Source of the DNA: an uncultured Bacteroidia bacterium
Lineage (GTDB): Bacteria > Bacteroidota > Bacteroidia > Bacteroidales > UBA932
Direction of reading: 5' to 3'
Assembly (NCBI GenBank): GCA_902767465.1
Contig: CACXHM010000116.1
Span: forward strand, 1 to 25,826
Length of the DNA: 25,826 nucleotides
Below are positions 1 through 7,908 of this stretch, in pieces. Below the pieces are notes generated by a model. It saw only the letters and a list, made by a program, of their open reading frames with translations. It had not been told where the DNA came from and made no database searches. Within the stretch, counting starts at the first letter, position 1, and every line of letters starts with the position of its first letter. The position numbers and the translations under genes are program-made.

Positions 1-1
1 C

Positions 2-265
2 GCAGGGCAGTGGCCCGCGGCCGGAAAATACTTTCTGCTTCAAAGTTCAATACTTGCACTCGGCACAGGATGCTTTGTTTCCGGACTCTATGCAGCCGCC
101 TTCATTGGCGGAGGCATACTTCTTTATGAAACCCTCCCCAGAAGTACAGAACTTGCAATAAGGGCGGCATCATCATATAATGCCACCCTTAAAAAACAAT
201 ATTACGCGCCTGTGTATGAGGCCGTTAAACAATTCCCGAAAAACCAAGGAACGCCAGAGCCATAA
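2..265 (+). CDS. C-terminal fragment of an unidentified membrane protein (start outside window)
   Basis: An open frame enters from the left edge with no start codon and ends at TAA 263-265, giving 87 residues. The first half contains a long hydrophobic, Gly/Ala-rich stretch (around SGLYAAAFIGGGILLYE) that reads as one or two membrane segments. The last 40 residues are hydrophilic and Tyr/Lys-rich, which suggests a short cytoplasmic tail. I do not recognise the family. The frame converges on rnfA and overlaps its stop codon by about 40 bp. An 88-codon frame without stops and with credible membrane-protein composition supports a real gene, but the fragment is too short to be sure. Confidence 0.5.
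   Translation, partial: AGQWPAAGKYFLLQSSILALGTGCFVSGLYAAAFIGGGILLYETLPRSTELAIRAASSYNATLKKQYYAPVYEAVKQFPKNQGTPEP
160..190 (-). terminator. possible transcript-end hairpin downstream of rnfA
   Basis: An 11-bp inverted repeat (AAGGGCGGCAT at 160-170, ATGCCACCCTT at 180-190) flanks a 9-nt loop. Read on the minus strand, the one imperfect pair becomes a U-G wobble, so the stem is continuous; on the plus strand it is a C-A mismatch. It lies about 35 nt past the rnfA stop, where the rnf transcript would end. The U-tract after the stem is poor, so it may be a 3' stabilising hairpin rather than a classic intrinsic terminator. It also lies inside the convergent plus-strand frame. Confidence 0.35.
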
Positions 266-824
266 TGCCTACTGACACCAGCGCGATAGGAAGTCCCTTG
301 AACGCTTTGGGCACATCGTTGCCCGCCAGATGCTCGCGGATGCCGGCGAACAGCACCATTGCAAGACCATAACCGAGCGAGGTTGCAAATGCGTAAACCG
401 CCGCTTCGCCAAGATTCAGCATGTGAGCTTCACCGCCAAAGGTAAATTCTTTGGTGACGACGTTGATGGCAACGCCAAGAACGGCGCAGTTTGTAGTGAT
501 GAGGGGAAGGAAGATGCCCAAAGCCTGATAAAGTGACGGTGAGACCTTCTTGAGCACGATTTCAACCATCTGCACCAAAGCAGCTATAACCAGAATAAAG
601 GCAATGGTCTGCAGGAATGTCAGCCCAAAGGGCTCCAGCAGGTACTGGTTAATAAGGTAAGTGACAACAGTTGCGAAGGTGATCACAAAGCACACGGCGA
701 GGCTCATTCCGCTGGCCGTGGACAGCTTGTTTGATACGCCCAGGAAAGGGCAGATGCCCAGGAACTGCGCCAGGACGATATTATTGACGAAGATCGCCGA
801 GATGATTATAAGCAGATATTCCAT
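225..824 (-). CDS. rnfA: Rnf complex subunit RnfA (RsxA), integral membrane
   Basis: RnfA is one of the two homologous six-helix membrane subunits at the core of the Rnf complex, which couples electron transfer between reduced ferredoxin and NAD to Na+ or H+ movement. The 199-residue protein is almost entirely hydrophobic helices and close to the family's usual size. Conserved cysteines lie in FLGICPFLG (C25) and TTNCAVLG (C113); in Rnf/Nqr complexes the matching cysteines of RnfA and RnfE hold an iron-sulfur cluster within the membrane. It is the last gene of the rnf run, 6 nt after rnfE, with an AGGA element 4 nt before the ATG. Identity is secure. Ion specificity cannot be read from the sequence. 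Confidence 0.95.
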   Translation of the reverse strand: MEYLLIIISAIFVNNIVLAQFLGICPFLGVSNKLSTASGMSLAVCFVITFATVVTYLINQYLLEPFGLTFLQTIAFILVIAALVQMVEIVLKKVSPSLYQALGIFLPLITTNCAVLGVAINVVTKEFTFGGEAHMLNLGEAAVYAFATSLGYGLAMVLFAGIREHLAGNDVPKAFKGLPIALVSVGIMALAFLGFSGIV

Positions 825-830
825 TTCGTC

Positions 831-1415
831 CTATTTTTTAGCGATTTTGTTGAACAGAACCATCAGATAGCCCAGCACAAGGAATGCACCCGGAGCCATC
901 ACGAAGGCAAGTATTCCGTCACCGGAAATAAATTTCCAACCAAAGATGGCGCCGCTGCCAAGTATCTCACGGACAATGCCTATTACGGTAAGCGACAGGG
1001 TAAAGCCAAGTCCTATACCGATTCCGTCCAGAGCGGAATCCAAGACTCCGTTCTTGTTTGCAAACGCCTCGGCACGGCCAAGGATAATGCAGTTTACAAC
1101 GATCAGCGGAATAAAGAGGCCGAGAGTCTTGTAAACATCGGGAGTAAAAGCCTGCATGAGCAACTGGAGCACAGTGACAAAAGTGGCGATGACCACGATA
1201 TAAACCGGGATGTGCACCTTGTCGGGTACTACCGGAGCAATCAGAGATATCACTATGTTGGATAGAATGAGCACGAACATGGTCGCAAGCCCCATCTCAA
1301 GACCGTTCATTGCAGACGTGGTGGTGGCCAGAGTAGGACACATGCCAAGCACCAGAACGAAGGTCGGGTTCTCTTTAAGAAGCCCTTTGGTAATCAACGA
1401 TAACTTATTTGCCAT
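831..1415 (-). CDS. rnfE: Rnf complex subunit RnfE (RsxE), integral membrane
   Basis: RnfE is the membrane partner and paralogue of RnfA in the Rnf electron-transport complex. The 194 residues form about six hydrophobic helices. The N-terminal pattern GLLKENPTFVLVLGMCP is typical of RnfE/NqrD, and Cys26 and Cys109 (VVNCIILG) match the pair expected to share the intramembrane iron-sulfur cluster with RnfA. The protein is shorter than the E. coli version (about 230 residues) because it lacks a long C-terminal tail; it ends soon after the last helix in NKIAKK. It sits 3 nt downstream of rnfG and 6 nt upstream of rnfA. The start is fixed by a strong AAGGAGG 8 nt before the ATG. Confidence 0.95.
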   Translation of the reverse strand: MANKLSLITKGLLKENPTFVLVLGMCPTLATTTSAMNGLEMGLATMFVLILSNIVISLIAPVVPDKVHIPVYIVVIATFVTVLQLLMQAFTPDVYKTLGLFIPLIVVNCIILGRAEAFANKNGVLDSALDGIGIGLGFTLSLTVIGIVREILGSGAIFGWKFISGDGILAFVMAPGAFLVLGYLMVLFNKIAKK

Positions 1416-1418
1416 AGC

Positions 1419-1991
1419 TTATTCCTCCTTGGTATCAGTGCCGGCCAAGCCGTTAACAAGAGCAACCGCCTGGGCGACAGCCTTGGTGTATGCACGTGAA
1501 GTAATGGTAGAAGCGGTGATCGCGTCCACGTCTCCACCGTCTTTCTTTACCGCAAGATTTCCCTTGAAACCTTTCCACTGCTCGCGGAAAGAAGACCCCT
1601 CCTCGGTGCACTTTGCTCCAAGACCAGGGGTTTCGGAATGCGAGAGCACTGAAGTGTTGAAAACGGTGCCGTCGGGAAGCACGCCGACCATCAGGGTAAC
1701 AGGGCCTCCGAAACCGCCGGTAGTGCTCTTGACCGCATAGGCGGTAACAATACCGTCTCCGGAAGTCTGTATATAATATCCGCCTATCCCTTCGGCATCG
1801 CAAGTTTTCTCCTCAGAGATTGCTCCCCCTTCGGGAAGCACCTTTGCAATGGAAGCCTGGGCCTCGGCAGCAGCTGCATCGGCAATGGGCTGCTCCGTAA
1901 CAATATAGACCACGCCAAGGATAGCCGCACATATAAGGCAAACTGCAGTGAGGCAGAGAGCCATGTTCTTAAGTGAAGACTTTGCTGCCAT
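1419..1991 (-). CDS. rnfG: Rnf complex subunit RnfG, covalent FMN carrier
   Basis: RnfG is a single-pass, periplasm-facing subunit that carries FMN covalently bound to a threonine and passes electrons within Rnf. One N-terminal membrane helix (about residues 8-31) precedes a soluble domain. The motif TASTITS (159-165) matches the family's SGATxTS flavinylation signature, with Thr162 as the likely attachment residue; Ser and Ala replace the usual small residues. ETPGLGAKC, characteristic of FMN-binding RnfG/NqrC domains, is also present (120-128). At 190 residues it is of normal length. The ATG at 1991 lies 2 nt from the rnfD stop and has a GGGAGGAA element 6 nt upstream. Confidence 0.93.
   Translation of the reverse strand: MAAKSSLKNMALCLTAVCLICAAILGVVYIVTEQPIADAAAAEAQASIAKVLPEGGAISEEKTCDAEGIGGYYIQTSGDGIVTAYAVKSTTGGFGGPVTLMVGVLPDGTVFNTSVLSHSETPGLGAKCTEEGSSFREQWKGFKGNLAVKKDGGDVDAITASTITSRAYTKAVAQAVALVNGLAGTDTKEE
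1424..1430 (-). promoter_or_regulatory. strong Shine-Dalgarno site of rnfE
   Basis: AAGGAGG on the minus strand, 8 nt before the rnfE ATG. It lies inside the last codons of rnfG. Such a complete match to the anti-SD sequence is uncommon in Bacteroidota and supports the chosen start. Confidence 0.7.
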
Positions 1992-1993
1992 AT

Positions 1994-2965
1994 CTACTTC
2001 CTCCCGTATTTACGCTGATGGAACTTCATGTCAATGAGCGGCACTGCCATGTTCATGAGCAATATCGCAAAGGACATTCCCTCGGGATAGGATCCGAAAT
2101 AACGGATCATCATCACAATGAAGCCTATGCCGAAGCCATAAATCACTCCACCCCACGTGCTCATAGGCGATGTGACGTAATCGGTAGCCATAAAACAGGC
2201 GCCGAGAATGACACCTCCGGTGAGAAGGTTGAAAAGAGGACCAGTAAACTGGGCCGGATCACAGAGATGGAATACAGCCGCTATAACCGCCACGGTGGCA
2301 AATATGCTGAGTGTAATCCAGGGTTTGATAACCTTGCGCACAAGCAGATATACCCAGCCGACGAGAAGGGCAAGAGCGGAAATCTCACCGGCAGAGCCCC
2401 CGATGTTGCGGAAGAAGGTCTGGAGACCTACAAGTTTGTCTGCCTCAAGGGCACCGAGCACCGGCACCTGACCAAGAAGTGTCGCGCCGGAAAATGCATC
2501 CACATTGGAAATGAATCCTGCAGGTACCGTCCAATCCGTCATGAACGTAGGGAAGGAAACGAGCAGGAACACCCGACCGGTGATGGCAGGGTTGAAAATG
2601 TTCTGGCCTATGCCCCCGAACGTCATCTTGGCTACGGCGATTGCAACCAGCGCACCTATGAAAACAACCCATAGAGGGCAGGTTGGAGGCAGGTTCATCG
2701 CGAGAAGGATACCGGTGACTATCGCAGAAAGGTCTCCAGTGGTGGAAGGACGTTTCAGCATGTATTTGGTTATAGCCCATTCGAGCACTACGCACGAAGC
2801 TACGCTCACCGCCATTATTGCGATTTCGCTGAGTCCGTAATAGAGGAACGACACGATAACCGCAGGGCAGAGGGCTATGATTACGTCCAGCATCAGGCTC
2901 CTGGTACTGACACTGGCGTGAATATGCGGATTGGGAGATACTATCATAGCTTTACTTTTTTGCAT
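1994..2965 (-). CDS. rnfD: Rnf complex subunit RnfD, integral membrane flavoprotein
   Basis: RnfD is a multi-helix membrane subunit with covalently bound FMN, homologous to NqrB, and is thought to form part of the ion path. The sequence shows the N-terminal family signature VSPNPHIHASVSTRSLM, many membrane helices and the flavinylation motif SGAT; the FMN threonine is residue 162 when counted from the ATG used here. The frame is open from a GTG at 2974, but I chose the ATG at 2965 (323 residues) because the start of the protein then resembles the family; another ATG lies at 2947. With the ATG at 2965 the gene overlaps the end of rnfC by 14 nt. It is followed 2 nt later by rnfG. Confidence 0.93.
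   Translation of the reverse strand: MQKSKAMIVSPNPHIHASVSTRSLMLDVIIALCPAVIVSFLYYGLSEIAIMAVSVASCVVLEWAITKYMLKRPSTTGDLSAIVTGILLAMNLPPTCPLWVVFIGALVAIAVAKMTFGGIGQNIFNPAITGRVFLLVSFPTFMTDWTVPAGFISNVDAFSGATLLGQVPVLGALEADKLVGLQTFFRNIGGSAGEISALALLVGWVYLLVRKVIKPWITLSIFATVAVIAAVFHLCDPAQFTGPLFNLLTGGVILGACFMATDYVTSPMSTWGGVIYGFGIGFIVMMIRYFGSYPEGMSFAILLMNMAVPLIDMKFHQRKYGRK
1998..2005 (-). promoter_or_regulatory. strong Shine-Dalgarno site of rnfG
   Basis: GGGAGGAA on the minus strand, 6 nt before the rnfG ATG and overlapping the end of rnfD. It is one of the cluster of SD sites restricted to the rnf genes. Confidence 0.65.
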
Positions 2966-4304
2966 TACGCGCACGGATTACACCCATCACCTGGACTTTT
3001 GCCTGGCGGATATGGTCGAGCAGCGGAATATAGGCAGGACAACTGTAGAGGCAGCAGCCACACTCGATGCAGTCCTGAACCGCATTCGCTTCGAGCGCGG
3101 CAAGATCGCCGGCGGCATACAGACGCCTCAGCAGGAAAGGTTCAAGCCCCATGGGGCAGGCCTGTGCACAGCGTCCGCAACGGATACACATGGATTCTGT
3201 CCCCCGACGCGTCGAACTTTCGGAAAGATAGAGGATGGACGAAGATCCCTTCACCGTGGCGGCATCGGGATTTGCAATCGCGCGTCCCATCATAGGGCCA
3301 CCGCTCACGAGCTTTGCGGCCCCCTCGGGCACTCCGCCGGCAACGCTTATGATGTAGCTGAGCGGCATTCCGATACGGAAAAGGTAGTTGTGCTGCCTTT
3401 CTGTGGGAAGACAGTTTCCGGTGACTGTGAGCACATTGGTAATCAGAGGCTTGTTCTTCTGTACCGCCTCATATACGGCAAGAGATGTTGCAACGTTCTG
3501 AACCACGGCACCAACGCTGATGGGAAGCCCGCCGGAGGCGACTTCACGGTGCATCACGGCCTGGATAAGCTGCTTTTCACCTCCCTGCGGATATTTCTTT
3601 TTGAGAGGGAGCACCTCTATGCCCTTATACGGAAGCTCGGCAAGAGCTTTGCGCATTGCCTCAATTGCTTCCGGTTTGTTCTCCTCGATACCTATGACGG
3701 TGCGCACGTCCCCGAGCACCTTCTGCATCAGGGCGGCCCCGACGATGATCTCCTTGGTGCGCTCCAGCATGATGCGGAAGTCGCTTGTGAGATACGGCTC
3801 GCACTCTGCTCCGTTGAGGATCAGGCATTCCGCCTTGCTTCCGGGGGCGGGATTGAGTTTTACGTGCGTGGGGAAGGTTGCGCCGCCAAGGCCGACAACG
3901 CCGCACGCCTTGATGCGGTCGAGGATGAACTGCCGGTCATCGGGAATATCCGTAACAAGAGTATTGGAAAGATCGACACCATCCACCCATTCATCTCCCT
4001 CTACGGCAATCTCGATATGGGTAACGTTATTGCCTGCGAGGTCTTTGCGCGGGGATATTGATTTTACCGTTCCAGATGCAGGAGAATGCACGAAAGCGGA
4101 AATGAATCCGCCGGGTTCGGCAATAACCTGTCCTGTCCTGACCTTGTCACCAACGGCCACTATAGGCTTCGCCGGTGCACCGAGATGCTGGGCCATCGAC
4201 ACATAGAGCGTTTCCGGCAGAGGCAGAACCTCAATGGCACAGCCGCGCGAAAGCTTGGCATCGTCCGGATGGACTCCGCCGATTGCAAACGTTATTTTAC
4301 TCAT
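2952..4304 (-). CDS. rnfC: Rnf complex subunit RnfC (RsxC), NAD/FMN and Fe-S subunit
   Basis: RnfC is the peripheral cytoplasmic subunit that exchanges electrons with NAD(H). The 450 residues show a glycine-rich loop GLGGATFPTHVKL (around 138-150), equivalent to the GGAGFPT loop of RnfC and the Complex I NuoF fold. A central SLBB-like region follows, and then two 4Fe-4S motifs near the C-terminus, CIRCGRCAQACP and CIECGCCLYSCP. The N-terminal part contains a lipoyl/biotinyl-like barrel (KIVAVGDKVRTGQVIAE-type residues). The gene overlaps rnfB by 8 nt and begins 6 nt after a perfect AAGGAGG. The length is that of compact RnfC proteins, without the long Ala/Lys-rich tail of E. coli RsxC. Confidence 0.95.
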   Translation of the reverse strand: MSKITFAIGGVHPDDAKLSRGCAIEVLPLPETLYVSMAQHLGAPAKPIVAVGDKVRTGQVIAEPGGFISAFVHSPASGTVKSISPRKDLAGNNVTHIEIAVEGDEWVDGVDLSNTLVTDIPDDRQFILDRIKACGVVGLGGATFPTHVKLNPAPGSKAECLILNGAECEPYLTSDFRIMLERTKEIIVGAALMQKVLGDVRTVIGIEENKPEAIEAMRKALAELPYKGIEVLPLKKKYPQGGEKQLIQAVMHREVASGGLPISVGAVVQNVATSLAVYEAVQKNKPLITNVLTVTGNCLPTERQHNYLFRIGMPLSYIISVAGGVPEGAAKLVSGGPMMGRAIANPDAATVKGSSSILYLSESSTRRGTESMCIRCGRCAQACPMGLEPFLLRRLYAAGDLAALEANAVQDCIECGCCLYSCPAYIPLLDHIRQAKVQVMGVIRARNAKK

Positions 4305-5202
4305 TGTTGACCTCCTTCTTATCTGCTACCGCCTGAGCGTTACGCTTGGCAATACGTTCTTTTATACCCGCCTTATCCAACGGTTTCGGGAAATTAACCC
4401 CGTGGATGGCCCCGGTAGGGCACATCGCCTCACACTCACGGCAAAGCTTGCATTTGGCGAAATCTATATAGGCAAGATTATTCTCAAGGGTTATCGCATC
4501 GTGGGTACAGGTTTTTACGCAGATGCCGCAACCGATACAGGCATTGGCACATGCTTTCTTTGCGGCAGGTCCCTTGTCCGTATTACGGCAGGACACAAAC
4601 TCACGCATTCCGCGAGGGCCCTTGGCACGAAGCTCTATAAGGGTTTTGGGGCATGCTTTTACACACTTGCCGCACGCCACGCACTTTTCCTGATCCACCA
4701 CCGGAAGACCGGTTGCCGGATCCATCGAAAGGGCTCCGAATTCACAGGCCCGCACACAGTCACCGCATCCCAGGCATCCAAATGCACAGCCGGTGTCGCC
4801 ACTATAGAGCGCAGCTTTCACCCTGCAGCTCTCCGCCCCGTCATAATCGTTGATCCGGGGACGCACCGCGCAAGTGCCGTTGCAGCGGACCACTGCGATC
4901 TGGGGAGCTTTCTCCACCATGGCATAGCCGAGAATGGCCGAAACCTTTTTCATTACATCGTTTCCTCCAACTGGGCAGAAATGCGCGCTGAGGTCGGAAG
5001 CTTTCACAGCGGAATCGGCGAATGCATGGCATCCGGCATATCCGCAACCGCCGCAATTGGCCCCGGGCAAGGTCTTTTCTATCTGCTCGATGCGCGGGTC
5101 TTCCTCAACCTTGAATCTTTCGGCGATAAAGAAGAGGACCAGTGCGAGCACAAGGCCGAGACCGGCCAGGATTACGACAGTCCAAATAAGAATAGGATTC
5201 AT
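4297..5202 (-). CDS. rnfB: Rnf complex subunit RnfB, polyferredoxin
   Basis: RnfB is the iron-sulfur subunit that accepts electrons from ferredoxin and relays them to the membrane part of Rnf. The 301-residue protein starts with one membrane helix (about residues 5-25). A CGGCGYAGC...C cluster domain follows (around 50-75), and then four ferredoxin-type motifs: CLGCGDCVRAC, CVACGKCVKAC, CIGCGICVKTC and CKLCRECEAMC. This carries more clusters than short proteobacterial RnfB, in line with anaerobe-type RnfB. Its ATG shares the ATGA overlap with the rseC stop, so translation is probably coupled. An AAGGA lies only 3 nt before the ATG. The stop overlaps rnfC by 8 nt. Confidence 0.95.
   Translation of the reverse strand: MNPILIWTVVILAGLGLVLALVLFFIAERFKVEEDPRIEQIEKTLPGANCGGCGYAGCHAFADSAVKASDLSAHFCPVGGNDVMKKVSAILGYAMVEKAPQIAVVRCNGTCAVRPRINDYDGAESCRVKAALYSGDTGCAFGCLGCGDCVRACEFGALSMDPATGLPVVDQEKCVACGKCVKACPKTLIELRAKGPRGMREFVSCRNTDKGPAAKKACANACIGCGICVKTCTHDAITLENNLAYIDFAKCKLCRECEAMCPTGAIHGVNFPKPLDKAGIKERIAKRNAQAVADKKEVNNE
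4311..4317 (-). promoter_or_regulatory. strong Shine-Dalgarno site of rnfC
   Basis: AAGGAGG on the minus strand, 6 nt upstream of the rnfC ATG and inside the last codons of rnfB. It decides the start and is unusually strong for Bacteroidota. Confidence 0.75.
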
Positions 5203-5618
5203 CTTTCCTTTATATAAAATGAGTATTCGTTACGCAATTTATCCCTGAACAGGAACAACACGAAATAATATATGGCAACCGAGGCTATTGCTGCAAGCGC
5301 CGAGGCCATCTCTCCCAGACCGGCTCCAAGCAGGGCGAGCAGCACCGCAAGCAGCACCAGAAGGGGAATGGCATATGCAAGCCAAACGGCCTTGAAACCC
5401 ATACTTCTCTTAAGAAGCACATCAACCTCTTGTCCGACGGACCAGTCACCCAAGGTAAAAGGAACGCTTATGAGCTTGGTGGCAGCATCTGCAGTGCCGC
5501 ACAGCGAGGCCGCGTGGCATGAGGCACAAGCCGATTCAGACACGATTTGCACCGTGATGAAATCCGGTGCAATATCTGTTATTTTCCCGATATGGGATAT
5601 TTCGCCAGTTGCTGCCAT
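5199..5618 (-). CDS. rseC: RseC/MucC-family membrane protein of the Rnf cluster
   Basis: This 139-residue protein belongs to the RseC/MucC family, which in E. coli works with Rsx (Rnf) in reducing the SoxR iron-sulfur sensor and in Bacteroidales commonly heads the rnf operon. It has an N-terminal soluble region with three cysteines in CASCHAASLC (31-40), the family's metal or redox signature, then two membrane helices (about 73-95 and 99-121) and a short charged tail. The start overlaps the dnaB stop by one base (TAATG), and the stop overlaps the rnfB start (ATGA). A GAGGAG 8 nt before the ATG is supplied by dnaB's own last codons. The biochemical role in Bacteroidota is inferred from context. 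Confidence 0.88.
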   Translation of the reverse strand: MAATGEISHIGKITDIAPDFITVQIVSESACASCHAASLCGTADAATKLISVPFTLGDWSVGQEVDVLLKRSMGFKAVWLAYAIPLLVLLAVLLALLGAGLGEMASALAAIASVAIYYFVLFLFRDKLRNEYSFYIKER

Positions 5619-7084
5619 TACTGAAACTCCTCGTTCATCCGCGGTTCTTCATTCATCCGGGATTCTACCGTACGTTCCGCCTGCATGTTGAGAGCCTCGT
5701 CGGGTTCCATGAACTTCACACGTTCACTCTTGAATACCATGTCGATATCACGGGTCTCGCCATTACGGTGCTTGGCGATGATGACCTGGGTCTTTTCCTT
5801 ATCTTCCGGATTGTCGGAAAGTCCGATATAGTCGGGCCTGTGGATAAAAAGCACCATATCGGCATCCTGCTCGATTGATCCGGATTCACGGAGATCGCTG
5901 AGTTGCGGCTTGCCAGAACCCCCGGTGCGCTGAACCGCCTGGCGGGACAACTGAGAAAGCGCTATAATGGGGATATTGAGTTCTTTGGCGGTGGCCTTAA
6001 GCGTGCGTGAAATGGCCGCTACTTCCTGTTCCCTCATTCCGCGAAGTTCGGCAGGTCCCTGCATAAGCTGCAGGTAGTCCACAATTATCAAACGTACTTT
6101 TTTATTCTTTACCAGGTTTTTGGCCTTGGTGCGGAATTCCATAAGCGGAAGGCCGGGAGTATCGTCAATGTAAAGCGGAGCTTTGGAAAGGTCCCTGATC
6201 TTGTATTCGAGCTGGTCCCATTCCCAGTCTTCGAGTTTGATAGCCCCCTTGATTTTGTCGGCGGAAAGGCCTGTTTCGCTTACCACCAGACGTTTTGCAA
6301 GCTGGCTCGAAGACATCTCGAGAGAGAAAAAAGCCACCGGAATATGATGGTCCACCGCAGCGTTGCGGGCGATATTTAGCGAGAAAGCGGTTTTACCCAC
6401 GGAAGGACGGGCAGCAAGGATGATGAGGTCGCTGGGCTGCCATCCCTGCGTGATGCGGTCGAGTGTCGGGAATCCCGAAGGAACTCCGCTGAGACCGGTG
6501 GAACTCTGGCGTTCCTGGATATCGCTCATCACCTCGTTGATGACAGAGCCTATCTCCTGTACATCCCTGCGCACATTGTTCTGAACTGCATCGTACACCT
6601 TGGTCTGAGCCATGTCGATCAGGTCGTCCACGCTCACGGAATCGTCGAAAGAATCCTTGAGAATGGCATAAGACGCAGTGATAAGGTCGCGCTGAATGGC
6701 TTTCTGCTTGAGTATCTTTATGTAATACTCGATGTGAGCTGCCGCGCCAACCTTTTCGGAGTAACCTGCAAGAACGACTGCACCGCCGACTTCTTCCAGT
6801 TTGCCAAGTGCCTTGAGTTTTGCACTCACCGTCACGATGTCTATCGGACTATGCTCTGTGACAAGCTTGCCGATAGCCTCGTAGATCATTCGGTTGCGAT
6901 TGTCGTAGAAACAGCCTGCGCTGAGTTCGGCCATGGCGGAATCCACCACGGCAGGTTCGAGCAGCATGGCGCCAAGAACAGCCTCCTCGGCTTCGATGGC
7001 CTGAGGCGGCTTGTTCCCCATTTCAAGGGAAAGGCTATCCAGATTTATCTGGGAACGCTTTTTTGACGATTTCTGCTCTGCCAT
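5618..7084 (-). CDS. dnaB: Replicative DNA helicase DnaB
   Basis: DnaB is the hexameric ATP-driven helicase that unwinds DNA ahead of the replisome. The 488 residues contain the N-terminal DnaB domain (about 25-130, starting PPQAIEAEEAVLGAML). The RecA-type ATPase domain follows, with Walker A ARPSVGKT (225-232), Walker B LIIVDYLQL (Asp336) and the SQLSR motif (377-381) found in DnaB. The region SDLRESGSIEQDAD (396-409) is also characteristic. No intein is present. The last residues form a small tandem repeat (RMNEE twice) not typical of the family. It sits 6 nt after the zinc-ribbon gene and overlaps rseC by one base, an unusual link between replication and the rnf operon. Confidence 0.96.
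   Translation of the reverse strand: MAEQKSSKKRSQINLDSLSLEMGNKPPQAIEAEEAVLGAMLLEPAVVDSAMAELSAGCFYDNRNRMIYEAIGKLVTEHSPIDIVTVSAKLKALGKLEEVGGAVVLAGYSEKVGAAAHIEYYIKILKQKAIQRDLITASYAILKDSFDDSVSVDDLIDMAQTKVYDAVQNNVRRDVQEIGSVINEVMSDIQERQSSTGLSGVPSGFPTLDRITQGWQPSDLIILAARPSVGKTAFSLNIARNAAVDHHIPVAFFSLEMSSSQLAKRLVVSETGLSADKIKGAIKLEDWEWDQLEYKIRDLSKAPLYIDDTPGLPLMEFRTKAKNLVKNKKVRLIIVDYLQLMQGPAELRGMREQEVAAISRTLKATAKELNIPIIALSQLSRQAVQRTGGSGKPQLSDLRESGSIEQDADMVLFIHRPDYIGLSDNPEDKEKTQVIIAKHRNGETRDIDMVFKSERVKFMEPDEALNMQAERTVESRMNEEPRMNEEFQ
5627..5632 (-). promoter_or_regulatory. Shine-Dalgarno site of rseC within the dnaB tail
   Basis: GAGGAG on the minus strand, 8 nt before the rseC ATG. The bases are also the two glutamate codons near the end of dnaB, in the second copy of a short RMNEE repeat. 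Confidence 0.6.
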
Positions 7085-7090
7085 TGCAAA

Positions 7091-7903
7091 TTATGCTTCG
7101 GCGTTTACGATAATGCGTCCGCAGTGCTCACATATTACGAGCTTGGATCCGCCTGCGATATCCACGAGCCTCTGGGGAGTGATGGTGCTGAAGCATCCGC
7201 CGCAAGCCTCGCCACGATAAACCGGAACGACTGCCAGATGATTGTGTACGGAATTTTTGATTCTCTCGTATGCGCTCATTGTACGGGCGTCAAGCTGGGC
7301 GGCAAGGGCGGCACGTTTTTCGGTGTAAACCTTTTCCTCCTCGGCAGTGGAGCCCACTATGGCGGCAAGTTCCTCATTCTTTACCGCAAGGTCCCCTTCA
7401 CGCACGGAAATACGCTCCTGAAGTTCGTCGATCTGCTTGTTGTCTTCGATGATACGCTCCTTTGCCTCGTTAATGAACTTGTCTGCAATGCGTAGAAGCA
7501 GGTTCTCATTCTCGATTTCTTTCTCAAGGGAGCCGTACTCGCGGCTGTTGGTAATATTTCCAAGCTGAGCCTTGTATTTTTCGATATCGGCTTCGTGCTC
7601 GGAGATCTTGGCCTTGTTGACCTCTATAGCAGCCTCCTCACCCTTCACGGCTTCGGTAAGCTTGTCGATACGGGCCTTATAGCCGGCAATCTCGTTTTCA
7701 AGAGCCTCGACTTCTGCGGGAAGTTCTCCGCGAAGCTGGACAAGCTTGCCAATCTCATTGTCGGCGGCCTGAAGCTGATAAAGGACCTTGAGCTTTTCAG
7801 CTACGCTGAGATCCGAATCTGCAAAATTCTTCTGCAGGCTCACAAAAGTCTCCCTCTCGTCGATAGGGGTTTCAACTTTCTTGACTGTTTTTTTGGTTGC
7901 CAT
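7091..7903 (-). CDS. Coiled-coil protein with C-terminal C4 zinc ribbon
   Basis: The 270 residues form a long charged helical region (about 30-210, strongly heptad-like Glu/Lys/Leu) followed by a C4 zinc ribbon with ligands Cys234, Cys237, Cys258 and Cys261 (CGGC...CEHC). This is the layout of the widespread bacterial C4-type zinc-ribbon family related to chlamydial CT398 and helicobacter HP0958-like proteins, some of which bind other proteins or RNA. The N-terminus (MATKKTVKKV) is short and basic. It lies 5 nt downstream of the nif3-like gene, a pairing common in Bacteroidota. No molecular function can be assigned from sequence. A possible promoter box lies upstream within nif3. Confidence 0.85.
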   Translation of the reverse strand: MATKKTVKKVETPIDERETFVSLQKNFADSDLSVAEKLKVLYQLQAADNEIGKLVQLRGELPAEVEALENEIAGYKARIDKLTEAVKGEEAAIEVNKAKISEHEADIEKYKAQLGNITNSREYGSLEKEIENENLLLRIADKFINEAKERIIEDNKQIDELQERISVREGDLAVKNEELAAIVGSTAEEEKVYTEKRAALAAQLDARTMSAYERIKNSVHNHLAVVPVYRGEACGGCFSTITPQRLVDIAGGSKLVICEHCGRIIVNAEA

Positions 7904-7908
7904 ATCTT

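Noticed and set aside
2931..4061. A 376-codon plus-strand open frame
   Set aside because: Antisense to rnfC with its clear Fe-S motifs; no recognisable protein features.
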